A DNA stretch of 44,673 nt, from the NCBI GenBank assembly GCA_027619595.1, contig JAQCHP010000025.1:1-44673 (forward strand). Reading direction: 5' to 3'. The DNA comes from Planctomycetota bacterium. Lineage in GTDB: Bacteria > Planctomycetota > Planctomycetia > Pirellulales > Pirellulaceae. The notes beneath the pieces were generated by a model. It saw nothing but the letters and a program-made list of their open reading frames with translations. It made no database searches and was not told where the DNA came from. Both the position numbers and the translations under genes were made by a program. Positions 9,042-18,215 of the stretch are shown piece by piece. Positions within the stretch are counted from its first letter, which is position 1, and every line of letters begins with the position of its first letter.

Positions 9042-11006
9042 CTAGTGCGCGGAATGTTTCCAAAGGCTATCGAAGCCGGGCGCATAACTGTAGGGACCGC
9101 GCGGACTAAATACATAGCCGCGTAGATCCTTGCTGAATGCGTAGTAGGAATTGCGAAAGTAGAGCCAAGTAAAAGGCTGGTCTTCGTACATCAGCCGGTG
9201 AATTTGGTGATAGATTTCCTGACGCTTCTTGACATCAAATTCACGCTTACCGAGTTCGTACAATCGGTCGACCTCCATGTTGGAGTAATTCCCATAATTG
9301 CGTTCCTGACCGGTCGCCCACAAGTTTTCACCCGAATCGGGGTCGGTTCCAGTCCCTAGACCAGCAAACATCGCGTCGAAAGCATGCGTTCGTCCCCGTT
9401 CGGTCAGAACGGTGAATTCGAGCGGGCGGACGTCGCACTTGACCCCAATCTGATCCAAACATTCTCGCAACAAATTGCAAATGGCAATACGGTCGGGAAT
9501 GTCAGGGACGAGGACCGTAAAATGAAACGGAGTCAATTTACCGTTGATTTCTCGATCGAGGATGCCGTCGCCATCGGTGTCGGCCCAGCCAGCTTCCTCT
9601 AGCAAGGCCTCTGCTTTATCCAAGTCTTGTTGGTACGCTGGAGCCCCATCGGGGGGCGCCCACACCGACGACTTGTGATAGATCCCGTTGCAAGGTTCAT
9701 ACAGACCGTACAAGAGTGTCTTGAGCATCTCCTCGTGATCGAAGGCGTAGGACATCGCCTGCCGCACTCGTTTATCGGAGAAATAGGGGGATTTGCAATT
9801 CCAAATGAAATGGAAGTTCACCCATTCCGTACCAAAGGCTTTTGTACATTTCTCATGGAAGTCAGCGTCCTTCGTCTGAGTTTGCCACTGCTCCGGCTGG
9901 AGAATCATCTCATCGATATCTCCCCGTTTCATCGCCAGCAGTGCAACACTATGTTCCGTAATGATTCGGAAACGAACCTTCTTGAAATGAGGAGGACGCC
10001 GAACCTGCTTGCCTTGGTGAAGATAATATTCGGGGCGTGCTTCAAGCACGACATCTTTTCCAAAATTTCGTTCGACGATGCGGAACGGCCCTCCCACTAC
10101 GGGGGAGTTTTCAAGCTTGGTATGATAGTCGCTCACTTGCAACTTGGGATCTTCGGCAATCGACTTTTCGTAAATGTGTTTTGGAATGATCGGAAAGTTG
10201 ACGTTCCAATCGTTGGTAGCCAGACTCTCCTTGTGAAAATAGACGAGCGTATGATCGTCATAGGCATGCACGTCTTTCAGTTGGTCGGTTCCTGAACGAA
10301 CGGCCGGTATCGGTACGTCGCGGCTCATAATGACACGAAAACTGAATGCTACATCGTGCGCCGTTATGGGACGCCCGTCCGACCAAGTGAGGTCGTCACG
10401 CATCACCACTTTGTCATACAGGCGATCCTTGCTCGACTGCCAACTCACGACGGTATCGGCCGACGCAAATGGCTGAAAATCTCGGTCGAACGAAAACAAT
10501 CCCACACTGGTGAGGGTTGCAATGTCAAATTCCATGACCGACGATCCCATAAGTGGATTCGACGATTTCATATCCATCGCTGTATGACGCACCAGTGTCG
10601 CATCTTTTTCAATTTCCGCATCTGATTCTGGTAGTCTTCCCAGCACCGAGCAGATCAAGTCATTGGCATCGGGCGAGTCATTCCGCGCTGCGAGCGCTTG
10701 TTCGACGGTGCCGGTCGGTTTACCGTGCGACTGCTGTTCACGTAAACGCTCGATCGAATCGACAACCGGGCGATCGATCCACGTGACGTTGGATTCGAGT
10801 TCTGGGAGGGCGGGGGGAGTGAAGGGCGCCAGTAGGTCGCCCAGCTGAAATTCCTTTTTCGCGACGGGATCCGTTGGGGACGCGGGACCGTTGGCAGACG
10901 ATTGGTCCGCCACAGCCTGCGGTACCGCCGCCGAACGGGGTGCACAACCCGGGACAATGGATGTCACCAGAAGGACCAGCAATAATTTTTGCGGGAAAAC
11001 AGGCAT
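9042..11006 (-). CDS. oppA: Peptide-binding lipoprotein OppA (extracellular solute-binding family 5)
   Basis: A 654-aa solute-binding protein that captures peptides outside the cytoplasmic membrane and delivers them to OppBC. The N-terminus (KLLLVLLVTSIVPGC) is a lipoprotein signal with a probable acylated Cys at residue 21, although the lipobox is not a perfect consensus. Roughly 130 residues of linker precede the recognisable binding fold. Family marks include DDLTWSDGRPITAHDVAFSF, the KKVRFRIITEHSVALLAMKRGDID segment, DKRVRQAMSYAFDHEEML and a late ATGQERNYGNYSN followed by YHQIHRLMYEDQPFTWLY. The protein is longer than typical OppA (about 540 aa), mostly from the N-terminal linker. First gene of the operon; 284 bases separate it from the divergent histidine kinase. 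Confidence 0.93.
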   Translation of the reverse strand: MPVFPQKLLLVLLVTSIVPGCAPRSAAVPQAVADQSSANGPASPTDPVAKKEFQLGDLLAPFTPPALPELESNVTWIDRPVVDSIERLREQQSHGKPTGTVEQALAARNDSPDANDLICSVLGRLPESDAEIEKDATLVRHTAMDMKSSNPLMGSSVMEFDIATLTSVGLFSFDRDFQPFASADTVVSWQSSKDRLYDKVVMRDDLTWSDGRPITAHDVAFSFRVIMSRDVPIPAVRSGTDQLKDVHAYDDHTLVYFHKESLATNDWNVNFPIIPKHIYEKSIAEDPKLQVSDYHTKLENSPVVGGPFRIVERNFGKDVVLEARPEYYLHQGKQVRRPPHFKKVRFRIITEHSVALLAMKRGDIDEMILQPEQWQTQTKDADFHEKCTKAFGTEWVNFHFIWNCKSPYFSDKRVRQAMSYAFDHEEMLKTLLYGLYEPCNGIYHKSSVWAPPDGAPAYQQDLDKAEALLEEAGWADTDGDGILDREINGKLTPFHFTVLVPDIPDRIAICNLLRECLDQIGVKCDVRPLEFTVLTERGRTHAFDAMFAGLGTGTDPDSGENLWATGQERNYGNYSNMEVDRLYELGKREFDVKKRQEIYHQIHRLMYEDQPFTWLYFRNSYYAFSKDLRGYVFSPRGPYSYAPGFDSLWKHSAH

Positions 11007-11290
11007 GGCAGGAATGCGTCCTCACTGACGGGTCGACCGAGGGCCGAAACTGGAAGTACCATCGCACCGATGCTATTGCATGCCGTCCCAGGGGTCAACC
11101 GCGATACGCGACACCCCACGTGCCGAAGATTCGGCGACGATGCGGTAATTCTGTGACGAGTCTGCTGTTCCCCACCAAAAATCTAGGCAAATCGAATCTT
11201 TCATCGTAGTAACGATGCAAGTGATCCCGTACGCTGACTACGCACCTGTGGTTTGTCTCACTACATTCCTCCCGGCTACGTCTGAGGTCT

Positions 11291-12712
11291 ATGGCAGAGC
11301 GATCCCCGCCGTCACGGCTTTACAGCCACGCCAACTCCTTTCTGGAATCACAGCGACCGTATTACGCTGCGGCGGTAGTTGGGATTGGCATCAGTGCGTT
11401 CGCCGGGTCTCTGTATCTGCCATGGGAGCGGGAACGGCTATATTTGCCATTATGCTTGGCTATTGCCCTGGGATACGTGCTACTTTTTCGTTATCTGCCC
11501 ACCCATCGCGTGTATGGGCACCTCGCAAACTACGTCCTGCAGTTAGGTTGGCTGGGGCTTTCGGCGGTGGTGGCGGGTTCGGTGCCGCCAGACGACGCCA
11601 ATCGTGGTCTCCTGCTGTCAGCAATTTGTAGCAGCTTCTTCTTTTATTCGCTGCCATGGTGCGTTTTGGCCCAAGCGACTTTTATGGCCGCCTGGATCCG
11701 TTTTTCCGATCCTTCGACGTTGACACCCTTCAATTCGACCTTTCACCTCCTCGTCGCCCCCACAACGGCGATGCTACTCACGATCGCGCGAAGAACGAAC
11801 CACGATCGTCAGATGCAAATCCAGGTGATGGAAGCCGATCTGAAGCAGCAAGCGTCGATATTGGCCCATTCGCTACGACTAAGCACGATTGGACAGTGTA
11901 TGGCGGCAGTAACCCATGAGATCCGGCAGCCCTTGACAGCGCTGACCAGCCTGAGCGCACGTCTCATGCAGATGATCGACCAACAACCCCCTGTAGTTCT
12001 TACCGATCTTCGACCACACCTTTCGGATATACACGATCAATCGTTAAGGATCGCAACACTCTTACGACGCGTTCGTGGTTTCTCCGGTAGGGAAAGTCAG
12101 CAACGCAAGTTGGAATCGATAAACGAGGTCATTGAAGAATCGGTCTCGTTAGTGAACTTTCTTGCCGCGCGTCCACACATCCCAATCGCAACGACGCTCT
12201 TGAATCCCACCCAAATGACGGAAATTGATCGGGTGCAAATTCAACAAGTGGTGGTTAATTTGTTAATGAACGCCATCGATTGCCTTCACGAAACCAAAGT
12301 GCAATCCCCGTATATTCACGTCGCATTGACGCGTACGCCGGAGTCGGTCGAAATTCGCGTGGAGGACAATGGACCGGGAATTCCAGCCGATTCAGGGGAT
12401 ATTTTTGCACCATTCGTGACGACGAAAAAAGAGGGGATGGGATTGGGGCTCACGATCAGCCAAGAAATCGTCGAATCGCATGGCGCTCAACTCAACCATC
12501 TCCGATTGCCGAATGGCCACACTTGCTTTTCGTTTAGCATCCCCTATAGCGAATCGACCACGGTTGATTCGTCGGCGTCCGACGCAATTCGAGAGCCATC
12601 CAAGCCGCCCTCGAACGGACCCCATTGGAAAAATCGCTCGGCTAATCTCAAGGTCGACTCGTTGCCTAGCGAACTGCAACCGGAAGCTGATCAATCTTCG
12701 CCGCCAGAATGA
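11291..12712 (+). CDS. Membrane sensor histidine kinase, no adjacent response regulator
   Basis: A 473-aa kinase. Five to six hydrophobic segments fill residues 24-165 with almost no periplasmic domain, so the membrane part itself is probably the sensor. A short coiled linker leads to the dimerisation domain with the phospho-acceptor His in HEIRQPL (H209). The ATPase domain has the N box (NLLMNAID, about 323-330), G1 box VEDNGPGIP (357-365), F box FAPFVTTKK and G2 GMGLGL (382-387). It resembles the FixL/DctB-type kinases. ATG start with GAGG 5 bases upstream. No receiver domain protein is in the window. It is divergent from oppA, so it might sense or control peptide uptake, but that is only positional. 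Its 3' end overlaps the next gene on the other strand. Confidence 0.92.
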   Translation: MAERSPPSRLYSHANSFLESQRPYYAAAVVGIGISAFAGSLYLPWERERLYLPLCLAIALGYVLLFRYLPTHRVYGHLANYVLQLGWLGLSAVVAGSVPPDDANRGLLLSAICSSFFFYSLPWCVLAQATFMAAWIRFSDPSTLTPFNSTFHLLVAPTTAMLLTIARRTNHDRQMQIQVMEADLKQQASILAHSLRLSTIGQCMAAVTHEIRQPLTALTSLSARLMQMIDQQPPVVLTDLRPHLSDIHDQSLRIATLLRRVRGFSGRESQQRKLESINEVIEESVSLVNFLAARPHIPIATTLLNPTQMTEIDRVQIQQVVVNLLMNAIDCLHETKVQSPYIHVALTRTPESVEIRVEDNGPGIPADSGDIFAPFVTTKKEGMGLGLTISQEIVESHGAQLNHLRLPNGHTCFSFSIPYSESTTVDSSASDAIREPSKPPSNGPHWKNRSANLKVDSLPSELQPEADQSSPPE

Positions 12713-13025
12713 AGTCATTCTCGGAGAGTCCGCCAATGGCGTGCGTCCATAGCTCGATCCACACCTTACGGTAGCTTTCCAGGTGCAGGTCAGGATGGTG
12801 CCCATCTTCTTCGGCGAGTTGAGCGACTTGCTCAAAGAAGTTCATGCCGGCCATGAAGTTCTTCATGGTCCAGTCTTTGCGGATTCGCTGGCCTTCGTGC
12901 GTCAACTGCCACCCTGGCAACCGGCCAAGTTGTGCACGGGCGTCGTCGAGGGAACACGCTTCAACTCCCCCTTCGCAGGGCTTACAACGGCGAACAACTA
13001 ATTCGCTGGCAGGCTGCACGTCCAT
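12666..13025 (-). CDS. phhB: 4a-hydroxytetrahydrobiopterin dehydratase (pterin carbinolamine dehydratase)
   Basis: A 119-aa enzyme that dehydrates the 4a-carbinolamine of tetrahydropterin to recycle the cofactor after aromatic amino acid hydroxylation. The catalytic motif EDGHHPDLHL is followed by VWIELWTHAIGGLSENDFILAAKID, the full family pattern. The N-terminal CKPCEGGV stretch occurs in many bacterial members. I chose ATG 13025 because GAGG lies 6 bases upstream; in-frame codons further upstream give non-conserved residues. No phenylalanine hydroxylase is in the window. The last 47 bases overlap the 3' end of the histidine kinase on the opposite strand. Confidence 0.93.
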   Translation of the reverse strand: MDVQPASELVVRRCKPCEGGVEACSLDDARAQLGRLPGWQLTHEGQRIRKDWTMKNFMAGMNFFEQVAQLAEEDGHHPDLHLESYRKVWIELWTHAIGGLSENDFILAAKIDQLPVAVR

Positions 13026-13075
13026 AAATAACCTCATCGACCAAAAATCAAATGCCACTTTGCGAAGATAACCGC

Positions 13076-15001
13076 TTAGGGATCATTCGAATCACTTTTT
13101 TCCGAGTCACTTTTTTCCGAATCACTTTTTTCCGATTCACTGTCGTCGGCCTCTTCTTCGGTCACATCGAGCAAATCCTTCTCTTCGGCCTGAGGGATGA
13201 GCGGATCTCCGATGGTCTCTAAGTCAACGCCGGCGGGCAATTCGGGTTCTTGTTTTTCCACGACCAATTCTTTTTCCCGCCACGGCTGTTCTCGTTCATA
13301 GCTTTCCAATTCTGATTTCAACTGCTCTAAGTCTTGATGCTCCTTGCCCAGTTCGACGGCTTTTTTCGACCAATTTTTGGCCTGATCGAAATCTTTCGAT
13401 TCGGCGTAACCGGCTGCGAGAGTACTGAGAATGTGTGGCTGCTTATATTCGGTGATTTCACAAGCGCGGAGGGCCAATTCCACCGATCTTTTTCCGTTGC
13501 GGAGTTGGTCGTCGGGCGATGTCGCCAGGACCCAGGCGAAATTATTGAGAACCGATCCCAGCACGTCTTCGGGTGCTTTGGTAAGCAGTAGCTCGTATTC
13601 GGCGATCGCACGAGCATGCTCACCGACGCTCAACAGCGCATCGGCGCGGCCGAGTCGCGCCCGATCAAGTGAAGCATCTTTCTCCAACAGTTGATCGTAG
13701 ACTTCGATCGCCTTTCTGGGCCGCTCGTCCCGAATCAGAAACGCGGCGAGTTGCAGCTGGTAGTCTGGCTTTTCAGGGTAAAGTTGAACCAGTGCCCGTA
13801 AGTCAACGATGGCCGTGCCGAGTTTTTTTAGATTCCCGTAGGCGATGGACCGAAGGATGAGCGAATCTTCGTCGCCCGGCTTCATGCCGAGTACTTTTGT
13901 AAGGTCGTCAGCCGCAATTTGATGGTACTTTCGCGCCGCTTCCTCGGGCACATCAGGCACATCAGGCCCCAAGCAAATGCGCGCCTTCATCAAGAGGAAA
14001 TTGGCTCGATTCTCGCTGGGCACAAATTCGATAACGCGATTCAGATCTTCTAGCGCGAGGTCGATTTGCTTTTGCGTGATGCGTATCTGAGCACGAAGCA
14101 GGTAGGTTCCGGGAGACTTGGGTGCAATCTTGATCGCCTTATCGATGTACTCAAGTGCCCGCTGATGGTCCTCCTTTTTTTCGAACAGCTGAGCCACTTG
14201 CTGCAGGGTCATGAGATCGTTGGCATCGATTTTCAGCAGTTCTTCAAAGTCTCGAAGAGCCTCCTCAATTTTGTTATCCTGCGCGTACAGGAGTCCCCTG
14301 GCTCGCCATGCCTGCTGATTCTGGGGGTGCAATTCAAGGGCTCGCGATAGATCGGCTAGACTCTTCTCTTTATCGTCGATCAAGGTGCCCCTGAGAACGA
14401 GCGCGCTGGCCAGTTCGAGCTTTTGATCTGGATGCGGAAACCGTTGAATGGCCTTTTCCGCTGCCTCAATGGCCTGTGGAATGGAGTTACGGTCCATCGC
14501 TTTGAGCTTCGCCATGAGCAGATAGACCTCCCCCAGTTCGTCGTCGTAGGTCGCGGCCTTTTCGAGATCTTTCAGCGCAAATCGGTGCAAGTGCTGCACC
14601 GCTTCGCCGGAATTACGCGATTGCAACAAATCCTGACTGAGCCGTGTTGCATGTTGAAGTAGACTGGCGGCGACCATTTGCCGCGCAAGAATCGCAGTCT
14701 CTTCGTCCAGCCCCTTTTGAATTGATGATTCGCCCAGTTCGATAATCCGCTCAAGATCTCCCATCGACTGCGCCGTGACGCGAAGACGAATTGCCTCATC
14801 TAAATCGGACTGACCCGCGTGAAGCGGTGTGTCGGCATCTGCGGCAGAATCCGATGCTGCAGAATCAGCAACGGCATTATCCGCTGCGGGCGTCGATTCT
14901 TCTGCTAGCAGTCCAGCCTGAAGTAAGGTCACGAGACCAACGACACAACTACCAACGAAAACCTGAATCCTGGAGTCACCAAACGCTAATCGCATCTTCA
15001 T
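13076..15001 (-). CDS. Exported TPR-repeat protein with a C-terminal SDSEK repeat tail
   Basis: A 641-aa protein with a signal sequence (FVGSCVVGLVTLLQAG, ending near LLAEE) and an array of roughly ten tetratricopeptide repeats between about residues 70 and 560, for example ALRDFEELLKIDANDLMTLQ, ALEYIDKAIKIAPKSPGTYL and ALEDLNRVIEFVPSENRANF. TPRs serve as protein-docking scaffolds; the partner is unknown. The end is an acidic tail with SEK/SDSEK units encoded by a 15-base tandem repeat. ATG 15001 has GGGAG 4 bases upstream; a second ATG two codons later is also possible. Divergent from the MFS gene. Planctomycete proteins of this type are usually annotated only as TPR proteins. Confidence 0.88.
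   Translation of the reverse strand: MKMRLAFGDSRIQVFVGSCVVGLVTLLQAGLLAEESTPAADNAVADSAASDSAADADTPLHAGQSDLDEAIRLRVTAQSMGDLERIIELGESSIQKGLDEETAILARQMVAASLLQHATRLSQDLLQSRNSGEAVQHLHRFALKDLEKAATYDDELGEVYLLMAKLKAMDRNSIPQAIEAAEKAIQRFPHPDQKLELASALVLRGTLIDDKEKSLADLSRALELHPQNQQAWRARGLLYAQDNKIEEALRDFEELLKIDANDLMTLQQVAQLFEKKEDHQRALEYIDKAIKIAPKSPGTYLLRAQIRITQKQIDLALEDLNRVIEFVPSENRANFLLMKARICLGPDVPDVPEEAARKYHQIAADDLTKVLGMKPGDEDSLILRSIAYGNLKKLGTAIVDLRALVQLYPEKPDYQLQLAAFLIRDERPRKAIEVYDQLLEKDASLDRARLGRADALLSVGEHARAIAEYELLLTKAPEDVLGSVLNNFAWVLATSPDDQLRNGKRSVELALRACEITEYKQPHILSTLAAGYAESKDFDQAKNWSKKAVELGKEHQDLEQLKSELESYEREQPWREKELVVEKQEPELPAGVDLETIGDPLIPQAEEKDLLDVTEEEADDSESEKSDSEKSDSEKSDSNDP
13088..13140 (-). repeat. 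15-base tandem repeat coding the SDSEK tail
   Basis: About three and a half copies of a 15-base unit (plus strand CGAATCACTTTTTTC at 13088, CGAGTCACTTTTTTC at 13103, the first form again at 13118, partial at 13133). The period is five codons, so changes in copy number would lengthen or shorten the acidic tail of the TPR protein without breaking the frame. Confidence 0.9.
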
Positions 15002-15232
15002 TTAACTCCCGAGGGGAGCCCAAAATACTTAGAAAATTCCACAAGTGGTAAAGCAGCTCGGATCACCACCTCATTATGGGACTTCTGGGGCCGCAATACT
15101 AGTCGGATCTCACTCTTTGCCTTGGAGTCTCCGCCGAATGGCCGTACGATATCGCTCGCAATTCGCACGCTCCCTGGACAATCTTGCCGTACATCCCTGG
15201 CTTCGAGAAGAGTGGCTTGGAAGGAATTGACG

Positions 15233-16516
15233 TTGGATACAGCAACGACCGATCGAGAACATGACGCATATGCGGCGTTGAAGATCCCTGCCTATCGTGC
15301 GTATTTTATTGCGAACTTGATTGCCATCCTTGGCATGCAGATGCAGACGACAGCTGTGGGGTGGGATATTTACGAGCGGACGGATTCCAAGCTGGCGCTT
15401 GGTTACGTCGGGCTTGTGCAATTCCTCCCGTCGGTGCTTCTGACGTTGGTGACGGGGCAAGTCGCAGATCGCGTCCCGCGCCGTCTCGTTCTGGCGTGCA
15501 GCGTGCTGACGATAGCGATCGCCTCGGCGGGTTTGGCCTGGATTTCCTACCGACAGTTGGATGATCGACTGATCTTCGTGTGCTTGTTTGCGATCGGAGT
15601 CGCACGCTCATTTGTCATACCAGCCAAAGCAGCGTTGCTCCCTCAATTGCTGCCGTTGAAGCTGTTTAGCAATGCCGTGACTTGGAATTCGAGCAGTTTC
15701 CACTTGGCCTCGGTACTGGGACCGGCGATCGGCGGTTTTCTAATCAGCTACTGGGGTGGCGCGACTCGGATTTATGTGCTGGATGTCTACGCGGCCCTTT
15801 ACTTCGTCTTTATGATCTGCACAATTCGGCTGCCCCCTGCCGAGCCACGTGCACCGTCGGCGTCACCGCTCCAGGAACTCGTGGCAGGAATCAACTTCGT
15901 ACGCAAAAACCAAATCATCCTGGGCTCGATTTCGCTCGACATGTTCGCCGTCCTTTTAGGTGGTGCGACGACACTCTTGCCGGTCTACGCCGAAGATATC
16001 CTTAAAACCGGACCGGTCGGACTGGGATGGATGCGAGCGGCTCCGGCAATCGGGGCCTTGTTGATGGCAATCGTGCTCGCACATCGCCCCCCCATGGCTC
16101 GTGCCGGACAGGCACTCCTGTGGTCCATTGTCGGTTTTGGGGTCGCCACGATCATATTCGGACTGTCGCGCAACTATTTCCTGTCGCTTAGCATGCTATT
16201 TCTTACGGGGGCCTTTGATAACGTGAGCGTCGTGATTCGGCATACGCTCGTGCAAACCCTGACACCCAATGCGATCCGAGGTCGGGTATCGGCGGTGAAC
16301 GGCCTGTTTATCGGGGCATCCAACGAGTTAGGGGGTTACGAATCGGGGCTCGTCGCACATTTTTTCGGTACGGTCGCGTCCGTCGTGAGCGGTGGAGTAG
16401 GGACCATTTTGATCGTCATGGCCGCCGCCGCGACACTCCCGCGACTTAGAGACTATGGCCGACTCGGCTCGACAGAATCCGACGAACCACAGTCGTCAGA
16501 AAAAATGGCCCCATGA
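15233..16516 (+). CDS. MFS transporter, EntS-like (MFS_3) exporter family
   Basis: A major facilitator superfamily protein of about 427 aa with twelve predicted membrane segments. Motif A-like sequence GQVADRVPRRLVL lies between helices 2 and 3, and the N-terminal ALKIPAYRAYFIANLIAILGMQMQ stretch is typical of the MFS_3/enterobactin-exporter group. No ATG is available before the conserved N-terminus. The best start is TTG at 15233, with AAGGA seven bases upstream; GTG at 15212 is an alternative. The substrate cannot be told; relatives include siderophore and drug exporters. It is divergent from the TPR gene, and no siderophore gene is nearby. Confidence 0.88.
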   Translation: MDTATTDREHDAYAALKIPAYRAYFIANLIAILGMQMQTTAVGWDIYERTDSKLALGYVGLVQFLPSVLLTLVTGQVADRVPRRLVLACSVLTIAIASAGLAWISYRQLDDRLIFVCLFAIGVARSFVIPAKAALLPQLLPLKLFSNAVTWNSSSFHLASVLGPAIGGFLISYWGGATRIYVLDVYAALYFVFMICTIRLPPAEPRAPSASPLQELVAGINFVRKNQIILGSISLDMFAVLLGGATTLLPVYAEDILKTGPVGLGWMRAAPAIGALLMAIVLAHRPPMARAGQALLWSIVGFGVATIIFGLSRNYFLSLSMLFLTGAFDNVSVVIRHTLVQTLTPNAIRGRVSAVNGLFIGASNELGGYESGLVAHFFGTVASVVSGGVGTILIVMAAAATLPRLRDYGRLGSTESDEPQSSEKMAP

Positions 16517-16579
16517 AAAAATCGCGACTCCATAGTCCCCGCAGGAAACCAATACGAGTCGAATTCGACCCATAAGTTG

Positions 16580-16771
16580 TCAGTTGCGGAAAGTCGAATC
16601 CGGCGTGACGGTAACTCGGGTCGCCGCACCTTTTCGAACCCCTATCCCGCGTTGAACCCCTATCCCGCGTTGCAGCAGCACAGCACAGGTAACGAACCCC
16701 AACACAAAACCTCCGAGCAGCACACACCAAAGGATCGGGGATTCGACAGGAGTAAAATGAGCGAGCAGCAT
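16580..16771 (-). CDS. Small single-span membrane protein, unrecognised
   Basis: A possible 63-aa protein with one clear hydrophobic helix (ILWCVLLGGFVLGFVTCAVL, about residues 13-32) followed by a basic tail containing RGIGVQ and RGIGVR, coded by an exact 18-base tandem duplication. ATG 16771 is preceded by TTAGGA with 7 bases spacing, a good ribosome site; another ATG at 16798 has none. It lies alone between the MFS gene and a divergent exported protein. I do not recognise a family; the ribosome site and the helix are the main support. Confidence 0.5.
   Translation of the reverse strand: MLLAHFTPVESPILWCVLLGGFVLGFVTCAVLLQRGIGVQRGIGVRKGAATRVTVTPDSTFRN
16637..16672. repeat. Exact 18-base tandem duplication
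   Basis: AACCCCTATCCCGCGTTG occurs twice head to tail at 16637-16654 and 16655-16672. It keeps the reading frame of the small membrane protein and repeats six residues in its tail. Confidence 0.95.
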
Positions 16772-16933
16772 AATTGTTCCTAACCGTAGCAAAGACATAA
16801 CCGATGGCTTGCCAGATTATAGGCCGCTGCCCCCAGCCCGCAACAGTGGTTCGTTCGGACCTGAGTCAGCCCGCGGAGAGCGGTTTATCGGAACTTTCGC
16901 GCGATTTTCCGCGACCGAACCGCCTGCCACAGA

Positions 16934-16939
16934 TATAAT
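16934..16939 (+). promoter_or_regulatory. Candidate -10 box upstream of the HEAT-like exported protein
   Basis: A perfect TATAAT lies 37 bases before the chosen ATG at 16977. The -35 position (about 16911-16916) is a poor match to TTGACA, so this is a tentative promoter call. Confidence 0.4.
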
Positions 16940-16976
16940 TGCAGCGAGATTCTTTTTACGTCACCAGGTGATCGCC

Positions 16977-18215
16977 ATGCCAACCCCCTTCGGGTACGCC
17001 CTGTGCCGCCAGCTTACCCGGACGGTTCGGTTGTTTTGCCTGGGCGCCTTCCTTCTGACGTGTCATGCGACTCTGCAAAGCCATGCCGACGTCCTTCGGC
17101 TCCGAAACGGTATCAATCTGGAAGGGGAATGGCTCAACCCCAATGAAACACCACTTAACAACTATATTTTCAAGACTCCGGAGGGGACTCAAGTCACATT
17201 CGCTGCTGAGGAAGTAGAAAAAGTAACCGTCCCCTCGGACCTGGATTCAAAGTACCTGCGCGCCGTAGCGAAGATGCCAGAAACGGCAGCCGCACATTGG
17301 AAAATGTACGAAATCTGTCGGTCGCAGAAAATGCAAGACCGAGCTGATTTCCATCTGCGGCAGGTAGTACGACTCGATCCAGATCACAAGGAGGCTCGCA
17401 ATAAATTGGGCTACACGAAGGATGAACAGGGTCGCTGGGTGACTCAAGACGAATTCCTAGAGAAGGGGGGCTATGTCTATCGCGGAAGGAGCTGGGTCAC
17501 GCAACAGGAGTCAGAGTTATTGGAGTATCTTGAACAGACCGATAACGCTCGCCGACAATGGAAACACGACTTGCAGCGATGGCGCAGGCAGCTCGACGGA
17601 CGCGCCGGGGCCGAAGCGCAACAGAATATTCTCTCGATCAACGACCCAGCAGCGATCGAGTCACTTAGTTGGTTGTTGGGCCGTGAGGACGTACCACAGT
17701 ATAGGCGATGGTACTTGGAAGTCCTGAATCGTTTCGTTGACAACGGAGCCACGCAAGCGTTGGTGAACACGGCACTTCAAGATCCCGATCAGGAGGTTCG
17801 CGAATTGTGTGTAGGCTATCTCAAGGGCGACCGACAGTCGTATGCGATAGTCGCTGCCACGAGCTCCTTGAAAGGAAACGAACCGGCACTCATCAACCGC
17901 GCCGCGTATCTGCTCGAACAACTAAACGGTCAAAGTGGGATTCGGCAATTGATCAATGCTCTCACGGTCACGAAACACACAATTGTCAATACACCTGGCA
18001 CCCAAGCCGGTTTTGAAAAGGGGGGCGGTGGCGGGCTTGGGTTCTCTCAAGGAGGGGGCAAAGTCCGACACACCGAAGTGTTTGAAAACACGGGAGTGCT
18101 GGAGGCGTTAAGGACAATGACCGAACAAGACTTCGGGTACGACAAGTCGGCTTGGCGAGCATGGTACATCCAGAGCCAAACTCCTGCGCAGGTTAACTTA
18201 CGTCGCGATCCGTAA
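16977..18215 (+). CDS. Exported protein with HEAT-like C-terminal repeats, function unknown
   Basis: A 412-aa protein. Residues 1-37 form a signal sequence (basic start, VRLFCLGAFLLTC core, then HADVLRL). The SHADVLRLRNGINLEGEW start followed by VTFAAEEVEKV is a small beta-rich segment seen at the N-terminus of several planctomycete secreted proteins. The middle contains GYTKDEQGRWVTQDEF and YVYRGRSWVTQQE, two WVT repeats. From about residue 210 the sequence resembles HEAT repeats (LLGREDVPQYRRWYLEVLNR, QALVNTALQDPDQEVRELCVGYL). ATG 16977 has AGGTGA closely upstream, and the signal sequence starts there, so the longer open frame back to 16809 is not used. A Gly-rich patch lies near residue 348. 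Role unknown. Confidence 0.82.
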   Translation: MPTPFGYALCRQLTRTVRLFCLGAFLLTCHATLQSHADVLRLRNGINLEGEWLNPNETPLNNYIFKTPEGTQVTFAAEEVEKVTVPSDLDSKYLRAVAKMPETAAAHWKMYEICRSQKMQDRADFHLRQVVRLDPDHKEARNKLGYTKDEQGRWVTQDEFLEKGGYVYRGRSWVTQQESELLEYLEQTDNARRQWKHDLQRWRRQLDGRAGAEAQQNILSINDPAAIESLSWLLGREDVPQYRRWYLEVLNRFVDNGATQALVNTALQDPDQEVRELCVGYLKGDRQSYAIVAATSSLKGNEPALINRAAYLLEQLNGQSGIRQLINALTVTKHTIVNTPGTQAGFEKGGGGGLGFSQGGGKVRHTEVFENTGVLEALRTMTEQDFGYDKSAWRAWYIQSQTPAQVNLRRDP

